DNA of 64,000 bases from Azovibrio restrictus (GTDB lineage: Bacteria; Bacteroidota; Bacteroidia; Chitinophagales; Chitinophagaceae): positions 1 through 64,000 of the forward strand of contig JANLJF010000048.1 in assembly GCA_029255605.1 (NCBI GenBank), given 5' to 3'. Made by a program: the position numbers and the translations under genes. Below the pieces are notes generated by a model that saw only the letters and a list, made by a program, of their open reading frames with translations, had not been told where the DNA came from and made no database searches. Shown here piece after piece: positions 41,900 to 50,747 of this stretch (the first letter of the stretch is position 1; the number at the start of each line of letters is the position of its first letter).

Positions 41900-44197
41900 T
41901 TATTCCATAAATACTAACTTACCAACGTGGGTTTGAGAGCCATCTTTGTTGGTAATAAATACCATATAAACACCAGACTGCGGCCTGCGGCCTGTATAGT
42001 TTATACCATTCCAAACTGCCTGGCCGCCAAAAGCCTTCGTGCGATATACCAACTGGCCCGAAATATCAGTGATGCGTACATCGGCATTTTCTACCAATCC
42101 TTTTATAGCAATATTGCCGCTGTAACCAGATGGTACAGGATTAGGGAAGGCTTTTACTTCTGCATTTTCTTTACCGCCTTCTGTGGCAGTACCTCTATAG
42201 CTTACCAGCCCATCTTCCGTGCCTATATATACATCGCCTGTTAGGGGGTCTATCTCTATCTTTTGCACAAGGTCTGATGGTAGTGGGCTATTAGCAGCAG
42301 TAAAGCGGTTCACTACTTTATCACCTTCGGGCGATACCAGCCATACGCCATTATTCGTACCTATCCATTTGCGGTTAGCGCCATCTACTGCTATAGCTTT
42401 CACCTGCTGGCTTTCAAAAAGGTACCCAGCAAAATCATCATATTGTACTACGCGTATCTCAGCCTCGCATCCACCTGTCATTACCTGTCCCGGGCAGTTT
42501 ACAATACCTATACCATTTTTGGTACCTATCCATATAGCACCATTCTTATCTTTTGCAATGCTATACGTTTCGTTATCCGGCAAACCACCAAGGCCTTTAC
42601 CGGCTAACAATGCACGGTATTTATCATCAGCAGCATTTTCGGGTGTATGGTTATCATCATATACTATAACGCCACCGGTAGAGCCTGTTGTTGTGTACCA
42701 TTTCTGGCCATTATCGTCAATTATTATCTGCCCTGCAGCATTAGGTATGGGGCCACGGGGTATGGGTACAGCCATCTGGTAGTAAGAGCCCGTTTTAGTG
42801 CGTACTACCAATTCCCTTTTGCCACCGTGTACGGTTATCCACAGGTTGTTATCATCATCAAAAGCAAAGCCATTTACCCAATGCCAGGAGCCCGACATAG
42901 CTGATGAGTCTATAAAAGAATTTTTGGCATAGTTTTCTGTGGTGCCATCAGGTTTTAATATGAGCAGCCCATCTTGCGCAGAGCCTACATACACGTTGCC
43001 GTCATTCCCTTTTATTATTCGTATAAAATCAAATTTATCATTGCCGATAACAGGGCTTTCATAAGTACGGAATTGTGTCCATTTCTCATTCTTAAAGCTA
43101 GAAAACCCTGCACTGCTGTTGCTGATATCCATCAAGTCATTATATCCACCATGTGCTACCCAAACCTCACCGTTATTGGCATAGATATCAAAGTTGGCAT
43201 AGTGGCTGGGGCCTTCAGGTAATAGTATGCCATATGGGTCGCCGCGAAGTTCCCTGATTTTCATGCCGCTAAACTCGTCGGCCAGCCATACATTGTTAGT
43301 GTCTGTTTGCAGCACATGTGTGCAAAGCCCCGGCGTTTTGAATGAATCGATAAATTGGAAGTTTTCATCCATTTTACGAACCATACCGTTAAAGGTCTTT
43401 TTATAGTTTTCGGTAATAAACAAACCATCGACTCCACCATCTATATGGCGTGTGTTAGTGTCAGATCTGTAGATGAATTTCAGCGTATCATTCTGTACTA
43501 CGAATAGGCTATCAGTACCGGTAACAAATACTTTGTCTTTATAAATAGCAGTACCTACAAAACTTCTGCCCGTGTCTATTTTAGTCCATGCAGCAAAGGA
43601 TTGAAGGTTAACGGCATTCTTATTGGCCTTGTAAAATCCTTTTGTAGAAGCAGCATAGTAAAAATTACCGGTAGCTGTAAAATCTGTGATAGGAAGTATC
43701 TGGTTGTTCAGGTAAAAAGAATAGGTTTCTTTCACCTCTCTTTTTTCTAAATCTATTACTACAATACCCTGGTCTGTACTTAAAAATGCCAGGCCGGGTT
43801 CAGTGTAAATACGGTTGATCTTTTTACTGCCAGATACTGTTTTGTTTTTTATTTCGGGCAGGTTATAAAAACTGCCATCCTTGTAAAGATCGATATTGCT
43901 ATTGGCATAGGCTAAAATAGCGGTAGATGTGTAGGTATCATAACCAATCCAGGACATACCGACATCAGACATGCCCTCTACTTTACTAAAGCTCTCACTT
44001 TCTTTTGTGCCGATATTGTAAATGTAAAACGCCTTCTGTGTGGCTACAAATATTTCCTTGCCGTTGCTGGCAAGGCTTACTGCCGAATTGTATGGCATAT
44101 GCGCGCGCCAATATCCAATGGGCCTTTCCTGTGCCATTGACGAAAGCGCAACTGTACCGAATGCTAGTGTTGCAAGTGATGTCTTTATAAGATTCAT
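41900..44197 (-). CDS. porZ: T9SS-associated PorZ-like two-propeller protein
   Basis: ~765 aa from ATG 44197 (MNLIKTSLATLAFGTVALSSMAQ signal peptide); the promoter box lies upstream of that codon. Two beta-propellers are inferred from repeated segments such as GIVVIDLEKRE, YYAASTKGFYKANK, NVYVGSAQDGLLILKPDG, AIWIGTKNGIGIVN and RKWIGTNNGVWLVS. The C-terminus (VKAFPNPVPSGYSGNIAIKG to GKLVFME) is a T9SS type A sorting domain. This combination matches PorZ, which delivers A-LPS to the T9SS attachment complex in Porphyromonas. A distinct sensor-type propeller protein is the alternative. Confidence 0.8.
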   Translation of the reverse strand: MNLIKTSLATLAFGTVALSSMAQERPIGYWRAHMPYNSAVSLASNGKEIFVATQKAFYIYNIGTKESESFSKVEGMSDVGMSWIGYDTYTSTAILAYANSNIDLYKDGSFYNLPEIKNKTVSGSKKINRIYTEPGLAFLSTDQGIVVIDLEKREVKETYSFYLNNQILPITDFTATGNFYYAASTKGFYKANKNAVNLQSFAAWTKIDTGRSFVGTAIYKDKVFVTGTDSLFVVQNDTLKFIYRSDTNTRHIDGGVDGLFITENYKKTFNGMVRKMDENFQFIDSFKTPGLCTHVLQTDTNNVWLADEFSGMKIRELRGDPYGILLPEGPSHYANFDIYANNGEVWVAHGGYNDLMDISNSSAGFSSFKNEKWTQFRTYESPVIGNDKFDFIRIIKGNDGNVYVGSAQDGLLILKPDGTTENYAKNSFIDSSAMSGSWHWVNGFAFDDDNNLWITVHGGKRELVVRTKTGSYYQMAVPIPRGPIPNAAGQIIIDDNGQKWYTTTGSTGGVIVYDDNHTPENAADDKYRALLAGKGLGGLPDNETYSIAKDKNGAIWIGTKNGIGIVNCPGQVMTGGCEAEIRVVQYDDFAGYLFESQQVKAIAVDGANRKWIGTNNGVWLVSPEGDKVVNRFTAANSPLPSDLVQKIEIDPLTGDVYIGTEDGLVSYRGTATEGGKENAEVKAFPNPVPSGYSGNIAIKGLVENADVRITDISGQLVYRTKAFGGQAVWNGINYTGRRPQSGVYMVFITNKDGSQTHVGKLVFME

Positions 44198-44215
44198 ATA
44201 TGATACAACTACCTT

Positions 44216-44223
44216 CAAATGTA
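44216..44223 (-). promoter_or_regulatory. TAnnTTTG -7 element of porZ-recO
   Basis: Minus-strand TACATTTG ending 18 nt before ATG 44197. Confidence 0.55.
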
Positions 44224-44274
44224 CTGATAAAAACGCTGGTGCTAAAGCTATTATTGCTTGAAGAGGCGGGCTAT

Positions 44275-44314
44275 AAAATACTAAAGGCTACCAAATGGTA
44301 GCCTTTAGTATTTT
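44275..44314. terminator. Perfect 18-bp bidirectional terminator hairpin after tsf
   Basis: AAAATACTAAAGGCTACC pairs with its exact reverse complement around AAAT. It lies 16 bp past the tsf stop and ends the ribosomal operon. Confidence 0.92.
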
Positions 44315-44329
44315 AAAATATGTGTAAGA

Positions 44330-45169
44330 TTAACCTACAGCTACACGGTTGAAGCTAACAACTGTCAGGTCAGCTTCTACGCTCTTCAGGTAATCTGCTA
44401 CTGACTTACCACCATCTTTTACAAAAGCTTGTGGCAACAGTGTGTTTTCTTTGAAGAACTTGTTCAGTTTACCCATGGCAATTTTTTCGGCCATTTCGCC
44501 TGTTTTGCCTTCAGCAGCTACTTGCTCCAGGGCGATGGCTTTTTCACGCTCTACCATTTCAGCAGATATGCTTTCAGCATCAACAGCCAGTGGGTTCATG
44601 GCTGCAATTTGCATAGCTACGTCTTTACCGGCAGCTATTACGTTATCGTTAGCAGCTTTGTTCAATGCCACCAGCACACCTATGCGGTAACCGGCATGGA
44701 TGTAGGGGACAACTGTAGCAGCGCTCATAGTTTCGTAGCGAACTACGTCTATTTTTTCACCTATTTTAGCTACCATTTCCAGCAGTTTATCAGCTACAGT
44801 AGCACCTTCCATAGCAGCAGCTTTCAGCTCTTCTATGGAAGCGGCCTTAGTTTGCAGTGCTATATCAGTCAGGTTTTGTGCAAAAGCGATGAACTCAGCA
44901 TTTTTAGAAACGAAGTCTGTTTCTGAGCTCAGGTTTACGATTACACCATATGAATTATCTGCAGAAGCCTTAGCAATTACCACACCTTCTTTAGCCTCGC
45001 GGTCGCTACGGTTAGCGGCAACTTTCTGGCCTTTTTTACGCAGATAGTCTATCGCTTTTTCAAAATCACCTTCGCTTTCTACCAGCGCTTTGCGGCAATC
45101 CATCATACCGGCGCCGGTTTGCTGGCGCAGTTTGTTCACATCTGCTGCAGATATTGTTACAGTACTCAT
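44330..45169 (-). CDS. tsf: Elongation factor Ts
   Basis: 279 aa. The N-terminal UBA-like domain (ISAADVNKLRQQTGAGMMDCRKALVESEGDFEKAIDYLRKKG) and the signature SETDFVSKNAEF, which contacts the EF-Tu G domain, are both present. It catalyses GDP/GTP exchange on EF-Tu. It is the last gene of rplM-rpsI-rpsB-tsf, 145 bp after rpsB. A hairpin lies in that gap (45236-45258), so its expression may be tuned separately from rpsB. Confidence 0.97.
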   Translation of the reverse strand: MSTVTISAADVNKLRQQTGAGMMDCRKALVESEGDFEKAIDYLRKKGQKVAANRSDREAKEGVVIAKASADNSYGVIVNLSSETDFVSKNAEFIAFAQNLTDIALQTKAASIEELKAAAMEGATVADKLLEMVAKIGEKIDVVRYETMSAATVVPYIHAGYRIGVLVALNKAANDNVIAAGKDVAMQIAAMNPLAVDAESISAEMVEREKAIALEQVAAEGKTGEMAEKIAMGKLNKFFKENTLLPQAFVKDGGKSVADYLKSVEADLTVVSFNRVAVG

Positions 45170-45235
45170 TTTATATATCTTTTGTTTTTATGAAAGGTTT
45201 TAAAAAATAAGGTGCAAAATTCGGATTTTAAGCTT

Positions 45236-45258
45236 AAAGCCCCAAAATATGGGGCTTT
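45236..45258 (-). terminator. Hairpin in the rpsB-tsf intergenic region (possible attenuator)
   Basis: AAAGCCCC pairs with GGGGCTTT across a 7-nt loop. The T-rich tract on the minus strand is weak (CTTTAAGCTTAAAAT), so partial read-through into tsf is expected. Confidence 0.6.
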
Positions 45259-45314
45259 AATAATCTGTTATATTTATATAAGTATAAGCGAACCTATACT
45301 GTTAATCGTACAGA

Positions 45315-46262
45315 TTAACGGGCACCCCCTGGACGGCTACCACCGCCACCAGGGCGATTGCCACCCGGACGGCTACCGCCACCACCAGGGCCACGGCCAC
45401 TACCACCACGGTTGGTGCCGCCTTGTCCGCGACCAGCACCTGCGCCGGCACCTTGACGGCCACGGCCAGCACCACCACGACGTTCGCCTTTATCAGCTTC
45501 GTCTTCGATATCCATGCCGCGAGTGCTTATTTCAGCTACTTCTTCTTCTTCCACTTCTTCTTTATTCTGAGAGCGCTCTTCAAGGCCTTCCATAATAGCA
45601 GCTGTCAGGTAGTTAACGATGATAGCTATTGATTTTGTAGCATCGTCGTTTGAAGGAATAGCGAAATCTACTTTAGTAGGGTCGCTATTGGTATCTACCA
45701 TTGCAAAGGTAGTGATACCCAGGCGTTTAGCTTCAGCCAAAGCAATGTGCTCGTGGCTCATATCTACCATAAATAAAGCTGCTGGAGTACGGCCCATTTG
45801 AGAGATACCACCCAGTACTTTTTCCATTTTGTCTTTGCTACGTGTCAATGTCAGGCGTTCTTTTTTAGTAACGCTATCCATTGTACCGTCTTGCAGCATT
45901 TTTTCAATGCTTTGCATTTTCTTTACGCTCTTGCGGATCGTCTGGAAGTTGGTAAGCATACCACCCAGCCAACGCTCAGTAACGAAAGGCATATTTACTT
46001 TAGCGGCTGCTTCAGCAACTATTTCTTTAGCTTGTTTTTTAGTAGCTACGAACATGATTTTCTTACCGCTTTTAGCGATAGATTTCAGTGCAGCAGCAGA
46101 CTCTTCAAGACCTTCAATTGTTTTGTTCAGGTCTATTATATGTATACCATTCTTTTCGGCAAAGATGTAAGGAAGCATCTTTGGGTTCCACTTTTTCTTC
46201 AGGTGGCCGAAGTGCACACCAGCTTCTAACAGTTGCTGGTGCAGGCTTTTATTTTCTTCCAT
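45315..46262 (-). CDS. rpsB: 30S ribosomal protein S2 with an Arg/Gly-rich C-terminal extension
   Basis: Residues 1-230 are a normal S2 (LEAGVHFGHLKKKWNPKM, LGGMLTNFQTIRKSV, VDTNSDPTKVDFAIPSNDDATKSIAIIVNYLTAAI). After that comes an acidic stretch (EEVEEEEVAEI, residues 235-245) and then a 55-residue tail from ~261 composed almost wholly of G, R, P, S, A and Q, with RGG/RGR and the repeated GGGGSRPGG. Typical bacterial S2 ends near 240-260 aa. The tail DNA is internally repetitive. S2 sits near the mRNA exit channel of the 30S. RNA binding by this tail is inferred. Confidence 0.95.
   Translation of the reverse strand: MEENKSLHQQLLEAGVHFGHLKKKWNPKMLPYIFAEKNGIHIIDLNKTIEGLEESAAALKSIAKSGKKIMFVATKKQAKEIVAEAAAKVNMPFVTERWLGGMLTNFQTIRKSVKKMQSIEKMLQDGTMDSVTKKERLTLTRSKDKMEKVLGGISQMGRTPAALFMVDMSHEHIALAEAKRLGITTFAMVDTNSDPTKVDFAIPSNDDATKSIAIIVNYLTAAIMEGLEERSQNKEEVEEEEVAEISTRGMDIEDEADKGERRGGAGRGRQGAGAGAGRGQGGTNRGGSGRGPGGGGSRPGGNRPGGGGSRPGGAR
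45318..45482 (-). repeat. Low-complexity, repetitive coding segment for the S2 tail
   Basis: Short imperfect direct repeats of a GGCTACC(A/G)CCGCCACC type encode the SRPGG/NRPGG units of the S2 extension. It is markedly GC-richer than its surroundings. Confidence 0.7.
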
Positions 46263-46310
46263 TGTAATTTTTTCTTGTCGGTTAAAAAAATAAAGAATAC
46301 AACCAGGCGA

Positions 46311-46700
46311 TTAACGTTTAGAGAACTGGAAGCTACGACGAGCTTTCGCTTTACCGAATTTCTTACGTTCTACAGAGCGAGGGTCACGTGTCATCAGGCC
46401 TTCTTTCTTCAGCGCCGGACGATAATCTGCATTCACTTCGCACAGAGCACGGGCAATAGCCATTTTCACAGCTTCTGCCTGGCCTTTAGGGCCGCCACCT
46501 GCTACTGTAACTACGATATCGAAACTGCTAACAGTTTCTGTAGTTTTCAGAGGCAGTTCTACCTGGTTTTGCAGGTACATGATGGGAAAATATGCCTTGT
46601 AATCTTTGTCGTTAACCGTGATGTTGCCGGTACCTTTGCTCATATATACACGGGCAACGGCTTCTTTACGGCGACCTACGGCGTTTTTTTGTTTTTCCAT
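46311..46700 (-). CDS. rpsI: 30S ribosomal protein S9
   Basis: 129 aa. AVGRRKEAVARVYMSKGTGNITVNDKDY at the N-terminus and the basic C-terminal tail ending GKAKARRSFQFSKR, whose last residues reach the decoding-site tRNA, are typical of S9. It follows rplM by 33 bp and precedes rpsB by 48 bp on the same strand. Length and ends are normal. Confidence 0.97.
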   Translation of the reverse strand: MEKQKNAVGRRKEAVARVYMSKGTGNITVNDKDYKAYFPIMYLQNQVELPLKTTETVSSFDIVVTVAGGGPKGQAEAVKMAIARALCEVNADYRPALKKEGLMTRDPRSVERKKFGKAKARRSFQFSKR

Positions 46701-46733
46701 TTATATAGAATGGTTTACTTTTTAAAAAATTGA

Positions 46734-47198
46734 TTACTTGGAATTAAGGTTTAATTCCTTTGGTTGCTGTGCTTTGTGCGGATGCTCTGCACCTTCGTAT
46801 ACAAACAATTTTTTGTACATCGCACGGCCCAGACGGTTTTTAGGCAGCATACCTTTTACAGCGCGCTCTATCATCACATTAGGCCTTGTAGATTGCATTA
46901 TTTTAGCCGTAGCTATCTTTTGGCCACCTGGATATCCAGAGTACGTTTGGTATTCTTTATCTTCCAGCTTGTTGCCGGTAAGGATAGCTTTACCACTGTT
47001 CACAACTATTACATAATCACCACAATCAAAGTGAGGTGTGTAATATGCTTTGTTTTTACCACGCAGTACGCTGGCAATCTTTGTTGTCATGCGGCCCAGC
47101 GTTTTGTTTGTAGCATCTACTACATACCAGTCGCGCTTTACGATTTTCTCGTTGGCCGACTGTGTTTTAAAACTAAGGTGTCTCATTCCTGTTGACAT
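46734..47198 (-). CDS. rplM: 50S ribosomal protein L13
   Basis: The protein starts [30 protein letters not shown], where family members start; either this ATG (47198) or the next (47186) fits. The ORF-track start at 47303 would read through the promoter. The core motifs are [33 protein letters not shown] and [20 protein letters not shown]13 is an early 50S assembly protein. It is the first gene of the rplM-rpsI-rpsB-tsf operon, with a well-spaced promoter about 60 nt upstream. Confidence 0.96.
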   Translation of the reverse strand: MSTGMRHLSFKTQSANEKIVKRDWYVVDATNKTLGRMTTKIASVLRGKNKAYYTPHFDCGDYVIVVNSGKAILTGNKLEDKEYQTYSGYPGGQKIATAKIMQSTRPNVMIERAVKGMLPKNRLGRAMYKKLFVYEGAEHPHKAQQPKELNLNSK

Positions 47199-47263
47199 GT
47201 TCTCTTTGTTTAGTTGTTTCCCAATGCACAAAAAACATGGGGAAACGGTAAATTTTGGGATGG

Positions 47264-47294
47264 CAAAGGTACAGGCACTATTTTTCCCCACCAA
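47264..47294 (-). promoter_or_regulatory. Promoter of the rplM-rpsI-rpsB-tsf operon
   Basis: Minus-strand TACCTTTG (47271-47264) with TTG (47294-47292) exactly 20 nt upstream, a textbook Bacteroidota -33/-7 pair. The predicted leader of about 60 nt could host L13 autoregulation. Confidence 0.75.
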
Positions 47295-47537
47295 GAAATT
47301 CATTAAGTTTTTTTAGCACACCTTTATAAGTAATTGATTTTCAATAAAAATTTTGTAAGAAAATTATATGCCTTGTAAGTTGCTAACATTCACATAGTTG
47401 CAGGCATGATATTTTAACGTATTCTTTACATCCCCCTTTTAGGGTGATATGCCTTTACATTACCTATTTAACTATCGGTTTACCGCTCCCCCCAAACCTT
47501 TAGTACATACAGTTACATCCATCTTAAAAATAGGTTT

Positions 47538-50500
47538 ATGAGAAGAAAACTTTCACTTATCATTTTACTTTTATGCGTAAGTGCCTCTACGCTATTTGCC
47601 CAAACCCGGCGAATATCCGGGCAAATCCTTGATGAAACAGGAGTAGGGCTACCCGGTGCTGCTGTATCCGTAAAAGGTACCCAAGTGGGAACTGCTACAG
47701 ATGCAGACGGTAATTTCCAATTGGATATACCTGAGGATGCTACAACAATTGTTATCCGTTCTATAGGATATACAGACCAGGAAATTAACATTGAAGATCA
47801 ATCTACATTTAATATTAAGCTTTCTCCCAGCGCTACCACATTAGAAGAAACAGTGGTAACAGCCAATGCCGTACGGCGTGAAAAACGAAGCCTAGGGTAT
47901 GCTACTACTCAAGTATCGGGAAACGAGATAACATCGGGTGGTAATGCAAGTCCTATCAATGCATTGGTAGGTAAGGCAGCCGGTGTTAATATTAACACTA
48001 CCGCCAATGCACCGGGTTCATCATCACGTATAGTATTGCGTGGCGGCTCTTCTCTTTTAGGAAATAATCAGGCGTTGATAGTAGTTGATGGTGTGCCTAT
48101 TAATAATGCAAACTTTGGTACTAGTGGTAATATTGGCAACCTAAGCAACCAGGTAGACTATGGCAACCGTGGTAATGATATTAATCCAGAGGATATAGAA
48201 TCTATAACAGTATTGAAAGGCCCCGCTGCAACTGCTCTATATGGCTCATTAGCGTCCAACGGTGCATTAATGATCACCACAAAAAAAGGTAAACGTAAAA
48301 CAGGTCCCAGTAAAACAGATATTGAAGTTAGCTCCAGTTTCGAATTACAAAGTTTATTAAAGCTACCGGAATTCCAAAATAGGTATGGGCAAGGCAATAT
48401 ATATGAAGGGATACCTGATGACAGGCGTGAAAATTTTAGCTGGGGTGCAGAATTTGACGGGCAACAACGTCCCTGGGGGCAGGTAATAAACGGGCAGCAA
48501 AAAGTGAAGCCGTACGAAGCACAGAAGAATAATGTGCGCGACTTTTTTGATGTAGGCAGAACCTGGAATAATAATGTTGCATTGAATGGTGGTAATGAAG
48601 CTGCAGCGTACAGGTTATCCTTAGGGGCATTAAATAACAAATCAGTTTTTCCGGGCAAGGAATACAATCGATACACAATAGGCTTTAATGGCAATGCTAA
48701 CTTAAGTAATAAGGTATATACAAGCCTTACCGTGAATTATATAAATGTAAATAGTGACCTGGCAGGTTTCGGTCAGGGAGATGCATCTGTAATGGATAAC
48801 CTGTTGCAAACGCCACGCGATATAAACATTCGCGACCTGCGCGATTTGAATGATAAATTCAACTCGATAGATTACGAAGATGAAACAGGTGCAAGACGTT
48901 ATGGCTACTATGGCGCATATGCTATCAATCCGTATTACACGCTGAAAGAATATAAGAATATAAATAAAGTAGACCGCGTATATGGCAATGTGATAGTTGG
49001 CTACAAGCCTTTTGAATGGTTGCGGATAGAAGATAGGATAGCAACTGATATGACTGGAGACAGGCGTTACCAAAGTGTTCCTAAGTTTAATACAGAAGGT
49101 TGGGATCCACTATATAGCGGATTGCCGCATAAAGTGAATGGCAGGTATGCTGAAGATCTATATAGCATAAATAACCTGTTTAATGATTTAATGATAACAT
49201 ACAATAAGGATGTTATTAAAGACCTTAATCTTAACTGGTTATTGGGTCATAACTATACACAATTCCGCACTACCAATACCTATTCAAGCACCAATGAAGA
49301 AGGGGGGCTGATAGTGCCAGGCTTTTATAGTCTAACCAACTCAAATGGCACGCCATTGGTTGACAACTCTACCAGCCTCGTTCGAAGAGTGGGTTTATAC
49401 ACTGACATTTCATTGGGGTATAAGAATATGCTGTTTTTAGGGTTAAACGGACGTAACGACTGGTCATCAACTATAGAGAAATCATACTTCTATTTTGGTG
49501 CAAACGGATCTTTTGTAGTATCAGAATTATTCAAACCTGATATGCGAGGTGTGTGGAGTTATTCAAAAGTAAGGATGTCTTACGGTTCGGTAGGTAATGA
49601 TGCGAGCCCATATCTGAACCAGACTACTTATAACAGAGGGCTGGCATCTGGAAATTTTGGTAGTACAACATTTCCTTTTAATGGGATAGGTGGTTTTAGT
49701 TATGGTGACAGAATAGGTAATCCTAATATTCAGCCGGAATTCTCACGTGAATTTGAAATAGGAACTGAGCAAAGCTTTTTACGCAACAGGATATCGTTTG
49801 ACTTCTCTTATTATAATAAGCGGTCAGAAAACCAGATTATCAATGTACCTATTGCTACATCATCAGGTTTTACCAGCCGAACCATAAATACGGGATTATT
49901 TACAAATAATGGTATTGAAATAGCTGTCAGGGCAACACCTGTGTCTACACGTTCCGGGTTTAAATGGGACATATACGGAACATTTACTAAGAACAACAGT
50001 AAGGTTAAGGAAATATTTCCCGGTACCGAACAGGTGTTATTGGGTGGCTTCAGCGGTATGAGCATAGTGGCAGCAGTTGATAAGCCATATGGAACCTTTT
50101 ATACCGTGACGGAACAACGTACAGCGGATGGCCGTATAATAGTAGATTCGGCTACCGGAATTCCTTTAAGAACAGCAACTGCTCAATATTTTGGAACTTA
50201 TTTGCCCGACTACCAGGCATCTTTAGGAACTACTTTGTCATATAAAGGGTTTACGCTGAATATCCTATTTGATACAAAACAAGGAGGTGTATTCTATTCA
50301 CGTACAAGAGATGTGATGAGCTTTGTAGGTACTTCTAAAGAAACGGAGAATCGTGAAGAGCGTGTTTGGGAAAATTCAGTATACATGGGTGCCGATGGTC
50401 AGTATCATACAAACACTACTCCATATTCGCCATATACATACTTCACCAGTGCAGGCTTAAGGCAAGAATCACAAAATCTGGTAGATGCATCGTTCATTAA

Positions 50501-50735
50501 ACTACGGGAAGCACGGTTAACTTATGTTTTTCCTGCCAAATGGTTTGATCGTACGTTTATTGGAGGGGCTTCATTCAGTATTTATGGTAATAACCTCTTT
50601 ATATGGACACCAAAATCGAACCGATATGTAGATCCGGAAGTGAACTCTTCCGGCGCATCGAATGCACAAGGTTTTGACTTTTCTGCACAACCTTCTTTAA
50701 GGAATTACGGTATGAATCTGCGGTTCACTTTCTAA
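47538..50735 (+). CDS. SusC/RagA-family TonB-linked outer-membrane transporter
   Basis: 1065 aa with a signal peptide (MRRKLSLIILLLCVSASTLFAQ). Residues ~25-105 form a carboxypeptidase-D-like domain (ISGQILDETGVGLPGAAVSVKGTQVGTATDADGNFQLDI). The plug domain contains GGSSLLGNNQALIVVDGVPINN and IESITVLKGPAATALYGSLASNGALMITTKKGK. The barrel ends in RNYGMNLRFTF with a C-terminal Phe. It imports an oligomeric substrate with its SusD partner, 12 bp downstream. No glycosidase or peptidase gene flanks it, so the substrate (glycan or peptide) cannot be inferred. Confidence 0.95.
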   Translation: MRRKLSLIILLLCVSASTLFAQTRRISGQILDETGVGLPGAAVSVKGTQVGTATDADGNFQLDIPEDATTIVIRSIGYTDQEINIEDQSTFNIKLSPSATTLEETVVTANAVRREKRSLGYATTQVSGNEITSGGNASPINALVGKAAGVNINTTANAPGSSSRIVLRGGSSLLGNNQALIVVDGVPINNANFGTSGNIGNLSNQVDYGNRGNDINPEDIESITVLKGPAATALYGSLASNGALMITTKKGKRKTGPSKTDIEVSSSFELQSLLKLPEFQNRYGQGNIYEGIPDDRRENFSWGAEFDGQQRPWGQVINGQQKVKPYEAQKNNVRDFFDVGRTWNNNVALNGGNEAAAYRLSLGALNNKSVFPGKEYNRYTIGFNGNANLSNKVYTSLTVNYINVNSDLAGFGQGDASVMDNLLQTPRDINIRDLRDLNDKFNSIDYEDETGARRYGYYGAYAINPYYTLKEYKNINKVDRVYGNVIVGYKPFEWLRIEDRIATDMTGDRRYQSVPKFNTEGWDPLYSGLPHKVNGRYAEDLYSINNLFNDLMITYNKDVIKDLNLNWLLGHNYTQFRTTNTYSSTNEEGGLIVPGFYSLTNSNGTPLVDNSTSLVRRVGLYTDISLGYKNMLFLGLNGRNDWSSTIEKSYFYFGANGSFVVSELFKPDMRGVWSYSKVRMSYGSVGNDASPYLNQTTYNRGLASGNFGSTTFPFNGIGGFSYGDRIGNPNIQPEFSREFEIGTEQSFLRNRISFDFSYYNKRSENQIINVPIATSSGFTSRTINTGLFTNNGIEIAVRATPVSTRSGFKWDIYGTFTKNNSKVKEIFPGTEQVLLGGFSGMSIVAAVDKPYGTFYTVTEQRTADGRIIVDSATGIPLRTATAQYFGTYLPDYQASLGTTLSYKGFTLNILFDTKQGGVFYSRTRDVMSFVGTSKETENREERVWENSVYMGADGQYHTNTTPYSPYTYFTSAGLRQESQNLVDASFIKLREARLTYVFPAKWFDRTFIGGASFSIYGNNLFIWTPKSNRYVDPEVNSSGASNAQGFDFSAQPSLRNYGMNLRFTF

Positions 50736-50747
50736 AACACACAGCAT

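Noticed and set aside
45212-45595. 127-aa ORF on the plus strand opposite the end of rpsB
   Set aside because: It is the antisense shadow of the repetitive RG-tail sequence and gives a His/Gly-rich artefact without motifs.
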